From assembly GCA_017303975.1 (NCBI GenBank), contig JAFLBG010000009.1, positions 1-64,000 on the forward strand: a stretch of 64,000 nucleotides of DNA. Reading direction: 5' to 3'. The notes under the pieces were generated by a model, which worked only from the letters and a program-made list of their open reading frames with translations, ran no database searches and was not told the origin of the DNA. This stretch comes from Bacteroidota bacterium (GTDB lineage Bacteria; Bacteroidota; Bacteroidia; JAFLBG01). A program made the translations under genes and the position numbers. Shown piece by piece: positions 33,421-42,981 of this stretch (the first letter of the stretch is position 1; every line of letters starts with the position of its first letter).

Positions 33421-34713
33421 ATGCCGGATAAGAAATTAGAACAATTAAATGCAGCTGTAAATGTAAAGACTACCGACTTATTATACGGCACCCAGTTTGA
33501 CCCAAATACAAACAGTCATAAAAGTCGAAAATTTAGTGTAGATCAAGTTAGAGGCAATACCCCATTTGTTAATGTTATTGATATGGGCGCCAAAGGCGAT
33601 GGGACAACAGATGACACAGCTACATTTCAAGCTGCTATTGATATAGGCAAACCTGTTTATGTACCACAAAGTATCGCATTTTATAAAATAAATTCGCCAC
33701 TGCAAGTAAAGAGAGACGATGTATTTATTTTTGGAGATGGAATTTACTTGTCGGATATTCGCTACTATGGGGCAAGCGGTTCTTTATTATTCAATCCAAA
33801 CTATCAAACAATTGGTTACCAACGCTTCCATATAGAAAAGCTTAGACTTTGGAGTGGATTAGGAGGTTCTACAAATCCCATTGTAGATTTAAGATGTTTA
33901 AAATACTCCACCGTACGCAATTGTTGGATACATGGCAATAACTCTAATTGGGTGGGCACGTGTGTTAGAATGGCTGGGCACAACAACGGAGGAAACAATT
34001 GGATAGACGGAACTTATAATTTAATAGAAGGAAACCATTTTCAATTATGTGGTATAGGTGTAGATATTCAAGAAGATGCAAATAGTAGTATTACCATGCG
34101 TAATAGGTCTCAACCTAGCGCACTGCCAGGTGTTGGCTATCGATATGGTTCTTCTTTTTTAGGCTACCCAAATCACATTACAAGTATTGATGACAGCTGC
34201 GAATTTCCTGGCAAAGTAAAAACAGGATTTGAAATTAATAGCAACGCCACAAATATTATGATTATTCACCCACGTTGTGAATCAATGCTATATGGGATAC
34301 GCAGCACTGATAGCTCCGCAAGAGCTACCGTTATTGGAGGATATTACAGCGGCTCCGAAATTACGAATGGACTCCCTAATAATGTTGTTAATGATGGTGG
34401 AGTACTAAACGATTATTCCGGATCTCACAACTCTGCAACATGTAAATTACAAGTTTCTTTTGACGGAACTGGAACGGGACCAGCATTGGCAATAGACCGA
34501 GGAATGAATGTATCTGGTATTACTAAAAATGCAACCGGAGATTATACTATTTCGTTTACAGGAACACTTCCAAGCAATCCAATAATTAACGGATTGGCAC
34601 AAAATGCTGGACTACAAATAAAATCTACCACAACAAGTTCCATCACTCTGTTAACAGTAAACTCAGCAGGAACACCCACTGATTCTAGTCGCATTACAAT
34701 ACAAGTAAACTAA
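33421..34713 (+). CDS. Tail-spike-like right-handed beta-helix protein (Pectate_lyase_3 type)
   Basis: This 430-residue protein has no signal peptide. The N-terminal 45 residues (MPDKKLEQLNAAVNVKTTDL, then KSRKFSVDQVRG) look like the start of phage tail-fibre or tail-spike proteins. The beta-helix domain begins VNVIDMGAKGDGTTDDTATF near 50 and continues to about 350. The C-terminal part (about 360-430) resembles a small capping or sandwich domain. Such proteins bind or cleave polysaccharides. It begins 8 bases after the T9SS gene. No other phage structural genes are near, so it may be a domesticated spike. A catalytic set cannot be assigned. Confidence 0.7.
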   Translation: MPDKKLEQLNAAVNVKTTDLLYGTQFDPNTNSHKSRKFSVDQVRGNTPFVNVIDMGAKGDGTTDDTATFQAAIDIGKPVYVPQSIAFYKINSPLQVKRDDVFIFGDGIYLSDIRYYGASGSLLFNPNYQTIGYQRFHIEKLRLWSGLGGSTNPIVDLRCLKYSTVRNCWIHGNNSNWVGTCVRMAGHNNGGNNWIDGTYNLIEGNHFQLCGIGVDIQEDANSSITMRNRSQPSALPGVGYRYGSSFLGYPNHITSIDDSCEFPGKVKTGFEINSNATNIMIIHPRCESMLYGIRSTDSSARATVIGGYYSGSEITNGLPNNVVNDGGVLNDYSGSHNSATCKLQVSFDGTGTGPALAIDRGMNVSGITKNATGDYTISFTGTLPSNPIINGLAQNAGLQIKSTTTSSITLLTVNSAGTPTDSSRITIQVN

Positions 34714-34730
34714 AAAATAGTTTTAATAAA

Positions 34731-35120
34731 ATGGCTAAATCAAAACAAAATTCTATTCATCAGACATACAAAATAAATGCATCTCCAACTAAAGTATTTA
34801 ATGCACTTACTAATGCTAAAACAATTGAAATGTGGAGTGGCTCTGAAGCTATTATGGATGCTAAAACAGGCACTAAATTCAAATTATGGGGAGGAGATAT
34901 GTTTGGAGAAAATGTGGAAGTAGTAAAAAACAAAAAACTGGTTCAACAGTGGAATACAAAACAGTTTGAATCAAAAGTTACGTTTACCCTTACCCCTAAA
35001 GGCAAACAAACACAAGTTGATTTAGTACACGAAAACATTCCGGAAAAACACATAAAAGACTACGCACAAGGCTGGAAAGACTATTACCTAGGCGCAATCC
35101 AAAGCATGTTTGAGGGCTAA
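34731..35120 (+). CDS. SRPBCC (AHSA1-like) domain protein
   Basis: This 129-residue protein has the START/Bet v1-like fold signature of the AHSA1 family, with YKINASPTKVFNALTNAKTI near 14, the WSGSEAIMDAKTGTKFKLWGG stretch, and a C-terminal helix YAQGWKDYYLGAIQSMF. These proteins bind hydrophobic ligands or act as cofactors for Hsp90, and no substrate is evident. It ends 19 bases from the convergent ftsA gene. Confidence 0.85.
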   Translation: MAKSKQNSIHQTYKINASPTKVFNALTNAKTIEMWSGSEAIMDAKTGTKFKLWGGDMFGENVEVVKNKKLVQQWNTKQFESKVTFTLTPKGKQTQVDLVHENIPEKHIKDYAQGWKDYYLGAIQSMFEG

Positions 35121-35139
35121 GGACTATCCTTGCAACTCC

Positions 35140-36459
35140 TTACTTTTGTTGATCCACATCCTCATCAAACCACTGTTTTCCTTTGGCAAATATTTTTTCA
35201 AAAAAGTTACCTTTTGTCTTTTGCGAATGAGATGTAATACTAGGCGCATTTTCTTCGGTATTAGTGGTTGATAATGGATTGTTTAACGTGTTCTTAGTTT
35301 TAGACCGTTCTAATGCTTCCAAGCCTTTCATTACCAATCCCACGCCCGTTGCAAACATTGGGCTTCCCACATTCTCACCACCTTTTGCTAAATGCTCTGT
35401 AGGATATCCAACACGGGTATCCATACCTGTTATATATTCAATTAATTGTGTAATGTGCTTTAATTGCGAACCTCCACCTGTAACAACAATACCGGCAATT
35501 AATCTTTTCTCAAATCCGGAATTCTTTATTTCATAATATACATGCTCCACAGTTTCTTCTATTCGCGCTTGTATAATATGGGCTAGATTTTTTAACGAAA
35601 TTTCTTTATGTGGTCTACCACGCAAGCCAGGAATAGAAACAATTTCATTCTCTTGATTCTCACTTGCCAATGCCGAACCAAATTTAATTTTAAGTAATTC
35701 TGCTTGACTCTTAATAATTGTACATCCTTCTTTAATATCTTCTGTAATAATATTTCCACCAAAAGGAATTACTGCTGTATGTCTAATTATTCCATCCTGA
35801 AAAATTGCAACATCTGTTGTACCACCGCCAATATCAACCAATACAACACCGGCCTCTTTTTCTTCGGGACTCAATACTGCATCAGCAGATGCAAGTGGCT
35901 CTAATGTTAAATCAGCAACTTCTAAACCTGCTTTGTTTACACATTTATAAATATTTTTTGCAGCAGCTACTTGACCTGTTATAATGTGGAAATTAGCCTC
36001 TAGCCTGATTCCCGCCATACCAATGGGATTCTTAATGCCTTGTTCATTATCTACGATGTATTCCTGCGGAAGCACATGTATAATCTCTTCTCCCGGCAAC
36101 ATCACTAGTTTATACATATCATCAATCAGCGCATCAATATCAGATTGGCCAATTTCTTCATCTACTGTATGACGAATTTTAACACCTCTGTGCTGTAAAC
36201 TTTTTATGTGTTGACCTGCAATACCAACATTTACAACCTTTATATTAACTCCAGATTTTGCTTCAGCCTCTGCAACTGCTGTTCGAATAGATTGAACAGT
36301 TTGGTCAATATTTAACACCACGCCCCTTGAAACACCCAACGAATCAGACTTTCCAATGCCTAGAATTTCAATTTTGCCATGCTCGTTTCTGCGGCCTACA
36401 ATTACGGCTATTTTAGTTGTACCAATATCTAGTCCAACTACTATGTCTGATGTTTCCAT
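35140..36459 (-). CDS. ftsA: Cell division protein FtsA
   Basis: FtsA is the actin-like membrane anchor of the Z ring. The 439-residue protein has the ATP-binding VVGLDIGTTKIAVIVG at residues 7-22, the 1C-domain region near 85-165, VLVDIGGGTTDVAIF near 209, and TGGGSQLKHI near 331. A C-terminal amphipathic segment (NFFEKIFAKGKQWFDE, about 415-430) fits membrane targeting. It is the last gene of the dcw cluster. ftsZ, which normally follows it, is absent: the next gene is convergent and 19 bases away. Confidence 0.96.
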   Translation of the reverse strand: METSDIVVGLDIGTTKIAVIVGRRNEHGKIEILGIGKSDSLGVSRGVVLNIDQTVQSIRTAVAEAEAKSGVNIKVVNVGIAGQHIKSLQHRGVKIRHTVDEEIGQSDIDALIDDMYKLVMLPGEEIIHVLPQEYIVDNEQGIKNPIGMAGIRLEANFHIITGQVAAAKNIYKCVNKAGLEVADLTLEPLASADAVLSPEEKEAGVVLVDIGGGTTDVAIFQDGIIRHTAVIPFGGNIITEDIKEGCTIIKSQAELLKIKFGSALASENQENEIVSIPGLRGRPHKEISLKNLAHIIQARIEETVEHVYYEIKNSGFEKRLIAGIVVTGGGSQLKHITQLIEYITGMDTRVGYPTEHLAKGGENVGSPMFATGVGLVMKGLEALERSKTKNTLNNPLSTTNTEENAPSITSHSQKTKGNFFEKIFAKGKQWFDEDVDQQK

Positions 36460-36483
36460 ATCTCTGTATTTTTCTTTTACTAA

Positions 36484-37287
36484 TTAGTATCTCTTTGTGC
36501 AAACCAGTTGTCCCTTGTACTTAACATTTATAACAGCGTAATTATTCCACCACCCTGTTTTATTCAAGCCTTCCAGGTAAAAAAGCTTTAGTTTTGTAAA
36601 CTTCTCTTCCACATCACTGCCATCTCCAAATACAATAATATGATTTCCTACAATAGGAATTAACTCTATTTCATTTTCTTCATTAACAAACAATTGTTGA
36701 ATTTGTGAGTTCCAAAAACTATTTTTTGATAAATATTCTGCTATAGCATAAATATCGTCCAATTTTGAATAATATTTTGCAAAATCATTTTTCAAAATAT
36801 CTTCTACGGAATAAAGGTATCTTTTGTTGTATGGTTCATAGATAGAGCCATTTGCAATTAATACGCGCGCTGCATATTTTTCGGAAATAGGCATTAAACG
36901 CCCTTTGTTATCTAAATAATAATTCTCGCCATTGGCATTGTATATGCGTACAACAGGCTTTCGCTGTTTTATATGAACTTGCAAAATATTTCGACCGTCA
37001 ATGTATACTTGAGCTTCATCTATAGCAGGATGAACTTGCAATACATGTTCTAGCTTTGCAATATCAACTGTTTTTATAAGCTGATTTACTATTGAATCTC
37101 CTTTATCTTTAAAATATGCTTTAATATCGGGCGATTCGACAAAAAACAAATCTTCGTTATCTATATTTACAATAATATCCTTGCACTTCAACTTGTTTTG
37201 CTCCTTATCTACGAAACCTAAGCTAACAAAGAAGCCTACAATAAGAATTACAAGGAATGTTATTTTAAGTATTCTTTTTATCATCAA
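36484..37287 (-). CDS. ftsQ: Cell division protein FtsQ/DivIB
   Basis: This 267-residue bitopic protein has one N-terminal membrane segment (ILKITFLVILIVGFFVSLGF, about 5-24) and a periplasmic part with a POTRA-like region (about 35-115, including VHPAIDEAQVYIDGRNILQV) and a C-terminal beta domain. FtsQ links FtsL and FtsB to the divisome. Its order between murC and ftsA, 24 bases before ftsA, supports the call over sequence similarity alone, which is weak in this family. Two consecutive ATG codons start the frame. Confidence 0.85.
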   Translation of the reverse strand: MMIKRILKITFLVILIVGFFVSLGFVDKEQNKLKCKDIIVNIDNEDLFFVESPDIKAYFKDKGDSIVNQLIKTVDIAKLEHVLQVHPAIDEAQVYIDGRNILQVHIKQRKPVVRIYNANGENYYLDNKGRLMPISEKYAARVLIANGSIYEPYNKRYLYSVEDILKNDFAKYYSKLDDIYAIAEYLSKNSFWNSQIQQLFVNEENEIELIPIVGNHIIVFGDGSDVEEKFTKLKLFYLEGLNKTGWWNNYAVINVKYKGQLVCTKRY

Positions 37288-37344
37288 TTTTCTTTTCTAA
37301 ACTCTTATTTCTTACTGCTTTACTATTTCTTCTTGTATATCCCG

Positions 37345-38763
37345 TTACGACCCACTTCTACTTTCCAACATCTCTCGTATTGGTGCTACCAAGGTATCAA
37401 TATCTCCAGCCCCAATAGTTAAAAGCACTTCAGGCTTTGATATTCTCAATATATCAATTAGATTATTTTTCGAAACAATACTTTTCTCTTTACAATTTAT
37501 CTTACTCAGGAGCCAATCTGATGTTACGCCCTCCATAGGCTGCTCGCGCGCAGGATATATATCCAACAAAACTACTTCATCTAGTAGTGACAAGCTTTCC
37601 GCAAAACCATCCACAAAATCTCTAGTTCTTGAATACAAGTGCGGTTGAAATATTCCGGTTATTTGTTTAGTCGGAAAAATACTTTTCACCGATTTGACAA
37701 ACGCATTTATTTCTTCCGGGTGATGCGCATAATCGTCAATATAAGTAACCTCTTCGCTTTCGAATTGCACATCAAATCTGCGTTTTACTCCTTTAAATGA
37801 TTGTAACCCTTTGCGAATATCAGCTTCGGAAATTTTTAAAAGATGCGCAACTGCAATTGCAACTAAACTATTCTCTACATTATGAAACCCCGGTATTCCA
37901 AGTGTAATATCTTTAATGACTCCGTTAGGTGTTTTTACAGAGTACGTGTGGTATATGCCTGTAATTGCAGAATTAACAAGAGTAACATCAGCTTTCCCTG
38001 ACATTCCATACGTAATTACTTTCTGATTAGAATCTGTAAAAAAATGTTTTAACTTTTCGTTTACGATAACTACCCCGTCCTTATTAGTTTGCGAAACAAA
38101 TTGCAAATATGAATTTACCATATTCTGCTCCGTTCCATAAATATCCAAATGATCGGGATCCATGGAAGTAATTACAGAAATCTGAGGAAATAAAGTAAGG
38201 AATGATTTATCATATTCATCAGCCTCTACAACCATATACGGTTTCTGTAATGGAGATGTAACGTATTCGTTAGGAAACAAAATATTGGTATTGTAATTCT
38301 TGGTAATGCCTCCTAAAAATGCGGCACAGTCCAAGTTAGCACTCTTCATCAAATGTGTAACTATTGACGAGGTTGTTGTTTTCCCATGCGTTCCGGCCAC
38401 AGCAATCGTGTTAAATTGTTCAGCAATTATCCCTAACGCTTTTGCTCTTTTGATAATGTTAACTCCCTTATTTTTTAGGTACACGTATTCGCTGTGGTCG
38501 GTTGGCACTGCGGGGGTATGAACGATTAATAGTTTGCTTAAATCTGCTAATTCTTGAAATTTCATAGGAAGCAATTGAATGTCCTCCATGTAATGAATAG
38601 AAACACCTTCATTTTCTAGTTCTTGAGTTAAAGGTGTTTGTGTTTTATCATATCCGGCAACTTCCTTCCCCATTCGTTTAAAATATCTGGCAAGCGCGCT
38701 CATCCCTATCCCTCCAATACCCAGGAAATAAACTGACTCAATATTTTTAAATTCTATATTCAT
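37345..38763 (-). CDS. murC: UDP-N-acetylmuramate--L-alanine ligase
   Basis: MurC adds L-alanine to UDP-MurNAc in peptidoglycan precursor synthesis in the cytoplasm. The 472-residue ligase has the N-terminal dinucleotide-like fold FLGIGGIGMSALARY near 13, the ATP-binding AGTHGKTTTSSIV near 118, the central-domain DEYDKSFL near 180 and DDYAHHPEEI near 341. The murG gene upstream overlaps it by 4 bases (ATGA), showing translational coupling. Confidence 0.96.
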   Translation of the reverse strand: MNIEFKNIESVYFLGIGGIGMSALARYFKRMGKEVAGYDKTQTPLTQELENEGVSIHYMEDIQLLPMKFQELADLSKLLIVHTPAVPTDHSEYVYLKNKGVNIIKRAKALGIIAEQFNTIAVAGTHGKTTTSSIVTHLMKSANLDCAAFLGGITKNYNTNILFPNEYVTSPLQKPYMVVEADEYDKSFLTLFPQISVITSMDPDHLDIYGTEQNMVNSYLQFVSQTNKDGVVIVNEKLKHFFTDSNQKVITYGMSGKADVTLVNSAITGIYHTYSVKTPNGVIKDITLGIPGFHNVENSLVAIAVAHLLKISEADIRKGLQSFKGVKRRFDVQFESEEVTYIDDYAHHPEEINAFVKSVKSIFPTKQITGIFQPHLYSRTRDFVDGFAESLSLLDEVVLLDIYPAREQPMEGVTSDWLLSKINCKEKSIVSKNNLIDILRISKPEVLLTIGAGDIDTLVAPIREMLESRSGS

Positions 38764-39866
38764 CGGGCATTTACTAATTGTAAAACCTCCTCTACAATAA
38801 TTTTTGTTGCTTGAGGAAGCGCCATTTTCCTAATATTTCCTTTTAACTCACTTTGCAGTTGTTCATTCTTACAAAGCTCAACGACCCTATTTACAAGCAC
38901 TGTAGAAGCATCTGCATCTTTTACTAAAACAGCAGCATTTTTATCTACCAATGTCTTAGCATTCTTTGTTTGATGATCTTCTGCTACATTTGGTGATGGA
39001 ACTAGAATAATAGGCTTTCCAACAACACATAGTTCGGAAATGCTGCTGGCACCAGCTCTAGAGATGATTACATCAGCAACTGCATAAGCCAAATCCATTC
39101 TGCCAATAAAATCAAATGCGTGACAATTTGAAGAATCATTCGTAGCAATAGTTTCTTTTGCCTTACTTATAAATGTTTTTCCTGTTTGCCAAACAAGCTG
39201 AAAACCTTCCTTTTCAATAACAGAGAGGCCTCTTGCAATGCTTTCATTTATTGTACGAGCACCTAAACTACCACCTATCACTAGAATTGTTTTTTTTGAT
39301 TCCTGCAAATTAAAGAATTGAATACCTTCCTTTTTTTTATCTTCAATTGCTGTAATATCTTGCCTTATAGGGTTTCCTGTTAATTTGATTTTCTCTTTTG
39401 GGAAAAAGCGCTCCATATCTTCATACGCCACACAAATTTTATTTACCGTCTTTGCTAAAATTTTATTCGTAATTCCAGGGTATGAATTTTGCTCTTGAAT
39501 TAATGTAGGAATTCCTTTCTTTGACGCTGCTCGCAACATAGGACCACTTGCATATCCTCCAGTACCAATAACTACATCGGGTTTAAAATCAGCAATTATT
39601 TTCCGTGCTTTCCACAAACTGCTAATTACTTTAAAAGGAAAAGACAAATTATCTAACGTAAGCTTGCGTTGCAAACCACTAATCCACAATCCAATTATTT
39701 TATATCCTGCAGTAGGCACTTTCTCCATTTCCATTCGCCCTTCTGCTCCTACAAATAAAATATCCACATTGCTATGTACCAACTTTAATTGATTTGCAAT
39801 AGCAACAGCCGGAAATATATGACCTCCGGTACCTCCTCCACTAATAATGACTTTAAGCGGTTTCAA
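38760..39866 (-). CDS. murG: UDP-GlcNAc--undecaprenyl-PP-MurNAc-pentapeptide GlcNAc transferase
   Basis: MurG makes lipid II from lipid I on the inner face of the membrane. The 368-residue GT-B enzyme has the N-terminal glycine motif ISGGGTGGHIFPAVAIA at residues 8-24, GTGGYASGP near 100, VIGGSLGARTINE near 197 and the donor-binding DVIISRAGASSISEL near 266. The start overlaps the end of ftsW by 14 bases. Confidence 0.96.
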   Translation of the reverse strand: MKPLKVIISGGGTGGHIFPAVAIANQLKLVHSNVDILFVGAEGRMEMEKVPTAGYKIIGLWISGLQRKLTLDNLSFPFKVISSLWKARKIIADFKPDVVIGTGGYASGPMLRAASKKGIPTLIQEQNSYPGITNKILAKTVNKICVAYEDMERFFPKEKIKLTGNPIRQDITAIEDKKKEGIQFFNLQESKKTILVIGGSLGARTINESIARGLSVIEKEGFQLVWQTGKTFISKAKETIATNDSSNCHAFDFIGRMDLAYAVADVIISRAGASSISELCVVGKPIILVPSPNVAEDHQTKNAKTLVDKNAAVLVKDADASTVLVNRVVELCKNEQLQSELKGNIRKMALPQATKIIVEEVLQLVNAR

Positions 39867-41007
39867 GAGTTTCTGTTTTTGGGGGTTCAGGATCTAAATC
39901 TCTACTAATACTTAGTATAATACCAAATGCAATGCTTGTAAACCAAATGGAGGTCCCTCCCATACTTACCAATGGTAAGGGCTGACCAGTAACGGGAAAT
40001 AAATTAACAGCAACTGCCATATTTATCATAGCTTGAAAAACCAATAAAAAACAACAACCTATAGCCAACAGACTACCAAAGGTTTTCTGGCATTTGCCCG
40101 CTATATTTATTGCTCGATACAACAAAATAAGATAGAGCAAAACAATTACAAGAGCCAAGCCCAAGCCATACTCTTCAATAATTATTGCAAAAATAAAATC
40201 GGAATACGGATGCGGTAAAAAATTACGTTGCGTACTTTTTCCAGGTCCTTTCCCAACCACACCGCCTGTAGCAATGGCTATCTTAGCTTGTTCTACTTGA
40301 TAATTACCTTCACTGTCGTTTTTCGAAAAATTCTCAATACGGGCTTTCCATGTAGCTACGCGATTATTAATATTGGGGAAAGCAAAAATGATTAGAATGA
40401 ATATAGAAAATGCCATCACGGCTGACAATAGAAGGATTCCCAAATGCTTAAAGCTTACTCTTCCAATAAAAAGCAGGACCATACAGGTTGTAAATAATAC
40501 GGCTGATGTAGAAAAATTAGCAGGAAGTATTAATCCACAAATTGCAACAATAGGAATTACAATGGGTAAAAATGTCTTTTTGAAATCTTTGATTTCATTT
40601 TGCTTGAGTGCTAGCATTCTTGCTACATATGCAATTAGAGCAAGCTTTGCAAAGTCTGATGTTTGAAAAGTCAATCCCGTTCCAGGTACCTCAAGCCATC
40701 TACTAGCTTCATTTAAATTAGCTCCTTTTAGCAGAGTAAATAACAATAGCGGTGCGGCAACAAATAATGCCAACTGAGACAACCTTGAATAGTATGTGTA
40801 TTTAATTGTATGTGTGAGATACATTAAGAAAATTCCCATCCCAATAATTAAGGAATGTTTTATTAAGTAATAGCTTGTATCTCCCGATTTGTATTTATAC
40901 GCTAACGTTACGATAGAGCTGTAAACAACCAACACAGAAATTATAGATAATAGTAAAACTATTGTCCAAATTACTTTATCTCCTTTTAGGTATGAAAACA
41001 GATTCAT
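39853..41007 (-). CDS. ftsW: SEDS peptidoglycan polymerase FtsW
   Basis: This 384-residue SEDS-family protein has about ten membrane segments and shows SRWLEVPGTGLTFQTSDFAK near 110, GKGPGKSTQRNFLPHPYSDF near 252, and the C-terminal LPLVSMGGTS near 345. FtsW polymerises septal glycan with the class B PBP encoded at 45741. It overlaps murG by 14 bases and follows the orphan MurD C-domain gene after 55 bases. Confidence 0.95.
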   Translation of the reverse strand: MNLFSYLKGDKVIWTIVLLLSIISVLVVYSSIVTLAYKYKSGDTSYYLIKHSLIIGMGIFLMYLTHTIKYTYYSRLSQLALFVAAPLLLFTLLKGANLNEASRWLEVPGTGLTFQTSDFAKLALIAYVARMLALKQNEIKDFKKTFLPIVIPIVAICGLILPANFSTSAVLFTTCMVLLFIGRVSFKHLGILLLSAVMAFSIFILIIFAFPNINNRVATWKARIENFSKNDSEGNYQVEQAKIAIATGGVVGKGPGKSTQRNFLPHPYSDFIFAIIIEEYGLGLALVIVLLYLILLYRAINIAGKCQKTFGSLLAIGCCFLLVFQAMINMAVAVNLFPVTGQPLPLVSMGGTSIWFTSIAFGIILSISRDLDPEPPKTETLETA

Positions 41008-41062
41008 GTTGGTAGTAAATATTAAAACTTGAACGCATAATGCGCTTGGTTAAAAGCGGCAA

Positions 41063-41575
41063 TTAGCCTCTTAGCTGAGCCACAGCCTTTTTAAATTCAT
41101 CACCCCGTTCTCTATAACTCTCAAAAGCCTTTGCATGACATGCCGGAGAAAACAATACTACATCATCTTCTTTGGCATACCAATACGCAACTCTAACAGC
41201 TTCTTCAACAGTGAGCGCAGTAACAAAAAGCTTCGATCCTGTTTTGTAATTTTTTACAATATTTTCTTCCTCAACACCTAAATAAATAATTGCTTTAATT
41301 TTTTGTTGATTTTCCTTTAATAGTTTAGCGTAATCAGTTCCTTTATCTGCACCACCAATTATCAATAAAGACTTCGCACTTATTAATTCTAACGAACTTA
41401 TTGTAATATCTACACTAAGCGACTTGGAATCATTTATATAAGTAACACCTTTTACCTGGGCTACCATTTCCATGTTGTGCTCATCAACATTATTTACGAC
41501 ATTTTGCCGTAATTTTAGTAATGGATTGGTGGTTTGTTGAGAGACTTGATTGGGTTGGGTATTTTTTTGTTCCAT
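41063..41575 (-). CDS. Stand-alone MurD C-terminal-domain paralogue
   Basis: The ATG at 41575 gives 170 residues, starting 22 bases after the murD stop. An in-frame extension to 41671 would overlap murD and matches nothing. After a Gln/Asn-rich lead of about 40 residues, the protein aligns with the last third of the adjacent MurD: VKGVTYINDSKSLSVD against VHGINFINDSKATNVN, IGGADKGTDYAKL against VGGVDKGNDYAEL, and FSPACHAKAFESYRERGDEF against LSPACASFDLFENFEDRG. The ATP-binding and central domains are missing, so it cannot be a full ligase. It retains the glutamate-ligase C-domain motifs and an intact frame, suggesting a kept function, perhaps regulation of or assembly with MurD. That role is inference. 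Confidence 0.8.
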   Translation of the reverse strand: MEQKNTQPNQVSQQTTNPLLKLRQNVVNNVDEHNMEMVAQVKGVTYINDSKSLSVDITISSLELISAKSLLIIGGADKGTDYAKLLKENQQKIKAIIYLGVEEENIVKNYKTGSKLFVTALTVEEAVRVAYWYAKEDDVVLFSPACHAKAFESYRERGDEFKKAVAQLRG

Positions 41576-41597
41576 TTGCTTAGTGTTAGGGTAATAA

Positions 41598-42947
41598 CTA
41601 AAGAGAGCGAACTGCTTGTTTAAATTGTCTTCCTCTATCTTCAAAATTTTCAAATAGATCGAAACTTGCACATGCTGGAGAAAGAAGAACTACATCACCT
41701 TTCTTACCTAGTCTGTAACCTTGAGCCACAGCCTCTTTTGCACTTCCAGCTTCAACCAATACAGGAACAATAGAAGAAAATGCTTTGATAATTTTTTTAT
41801 TATCAGTTCCTAAGCAAATGATTGCTTTCACTTTTTCTTTTACTAACTCTTTTAGTTCAGCGTAGTCATTTCCTTTATCAACTCCTCCAACAATCCAAAC
41901 TACCGGCTGTTGCATACTTTCTAATGCATACCAAGCAGAATTTACGTTTGTTGCCTTTGAATCGTTGATAAAATTAATACCATGCACTGTTGCTACAAAT
42001 TCTAGTCGATGTTCTACATTTTGAAAATCAGATAAGCTTTCGCGAATATCTTCTTTTCTAACATTCACTACATTAGATGCAACAGCTGCTGCCATTGAGT
42101 TGTAAAGATTGTGTCTGCCTTGTAAGGCTAGTTCTTGAATTGACATGTTTAATTGGTTTGTTGTTTGGTTTGTATTTAGGATTAATTGGGTCTCTTGTAA
42201 ATAAGCTCCATTTTCTACTTTCTGCTTTATAGAAAATGGGTAGTTAGTGGAATGCAATTCTCGCTTTTGAATTTCGTTTGCAATAATTGGATCATCGGCA
42301 CAATAAATAAATGCATCTGCACTTGTTTGATTCTGCGTTATTCTAAATTTTGCATTTACATAATTTTGCAACTGATATTCATATCTATCTAAATGATCGG
42401 GTGTGATATTTAAAAGGATTGCTACATCAGCTTTAAAATCATACATTCCATCTAATTGAAAACTACTTAACTCTAGTACATAGTAATCGTAGTTGTTTTC
42501 TGCTACTTGCAGAGCAAAGCTTTTACCCACATTTCCTGCCAAACCAACATTGTATCCGGCTTTTTTAAGAATGTGATAGGTAAGCATGGTTGTTGTCGTT
42601 TTACCATTGCTTCCTGTAATACATATTTTTTTTGCGTTTGTGTAACGTCCCGCAAATTCAATTTCTGATATAACCGGAATTCCTTTGTTTTTGGCCTCTT
42701 TAATGACAGGTGCCTTATCAGGAATTCCCGGGCTTTTTACAATTTCATTAGCAGCTAGTATTTTATCTACTGAATGGATTTCCTCTTCAAAGGCAATTCC
42801 TTTTTCTTGCAACTGCTGCTTATATTTTTCTTTTATTTTATTCTTGTCAGAAACAAAAACAGAAAATCCTTTAGATGCTGCTAATATAGCTGCACCCACA
42901 CCACTTTCAGCGGCTCCAAGAATTACTATTTTTTTATTTTCTGACAT
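41598..42947 (-). CDS. murD: UDP-N-acetylmuramoyl-L-alanine--D-glutamate ligase
   Basis: MurD adds D-glutamate to UDP-MurNAc-L-Ala. The 449-residue ligase has VILGAAESGVGAAILA near 8, the ATP loop ITGSNGKTTTTML near 108, LNITPDHLDRY near 184, the C-domain FINDSKATNVNSAW near 321 and LSPACASFDLFENFEDRG near 423. It is a full-length enzyme, unlike the downstream partial paralogue. A 67-base gap with a palindrome separates it from mraY. Confidence 0.96.
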   Translation of the reverse strand: MSENKKIVILGAAESGVGAAILAASKGFSVFVSDKNKIKEKYKQQLQEKGIAFEEEIHSVDKILAANEIVKSPGIPDKAPVIKEAKNKGIPVISEIEFAGRYTNAKKICITGSNGKTTTTMLTYHILKKAGYNVGLAGNVGKSFALQVAENNYDYYVLELSSFQLDGMYDFKADVAILLNITPDHLDRYEYQLQNYVNAKFRITQNQTSADAFIYCADDPIIANEIQKRELHSTNYPFSIKQKVENGAYLQETQLILNTNQTTNQLNMSIQELALQGRHNLYNSMAAAVASNVVNVRKEDIRESLSDFQNVEHRLEFVATVHGINFINDSKATNVNSAWYALESMQQPVVWIVGGVDKGNDYAELKELVKEKVKAIICLGTDNKKIIKAFSSIVPVLVEAGSAKEAVAQGYRLGKKGDVVLLSPACASFDLFENFEDRGRQFKQAVRSL

Positions 42948-42981
42948 TCTTTATTATTAGTTCTTTATAAATTAATCTATG

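Noticed and set aside
41576-41671. Longer start of the MurD C-domain paralogue
   Set aside because: The extension lies inside the end of murD in another frame and matches nothing in the Mur family.
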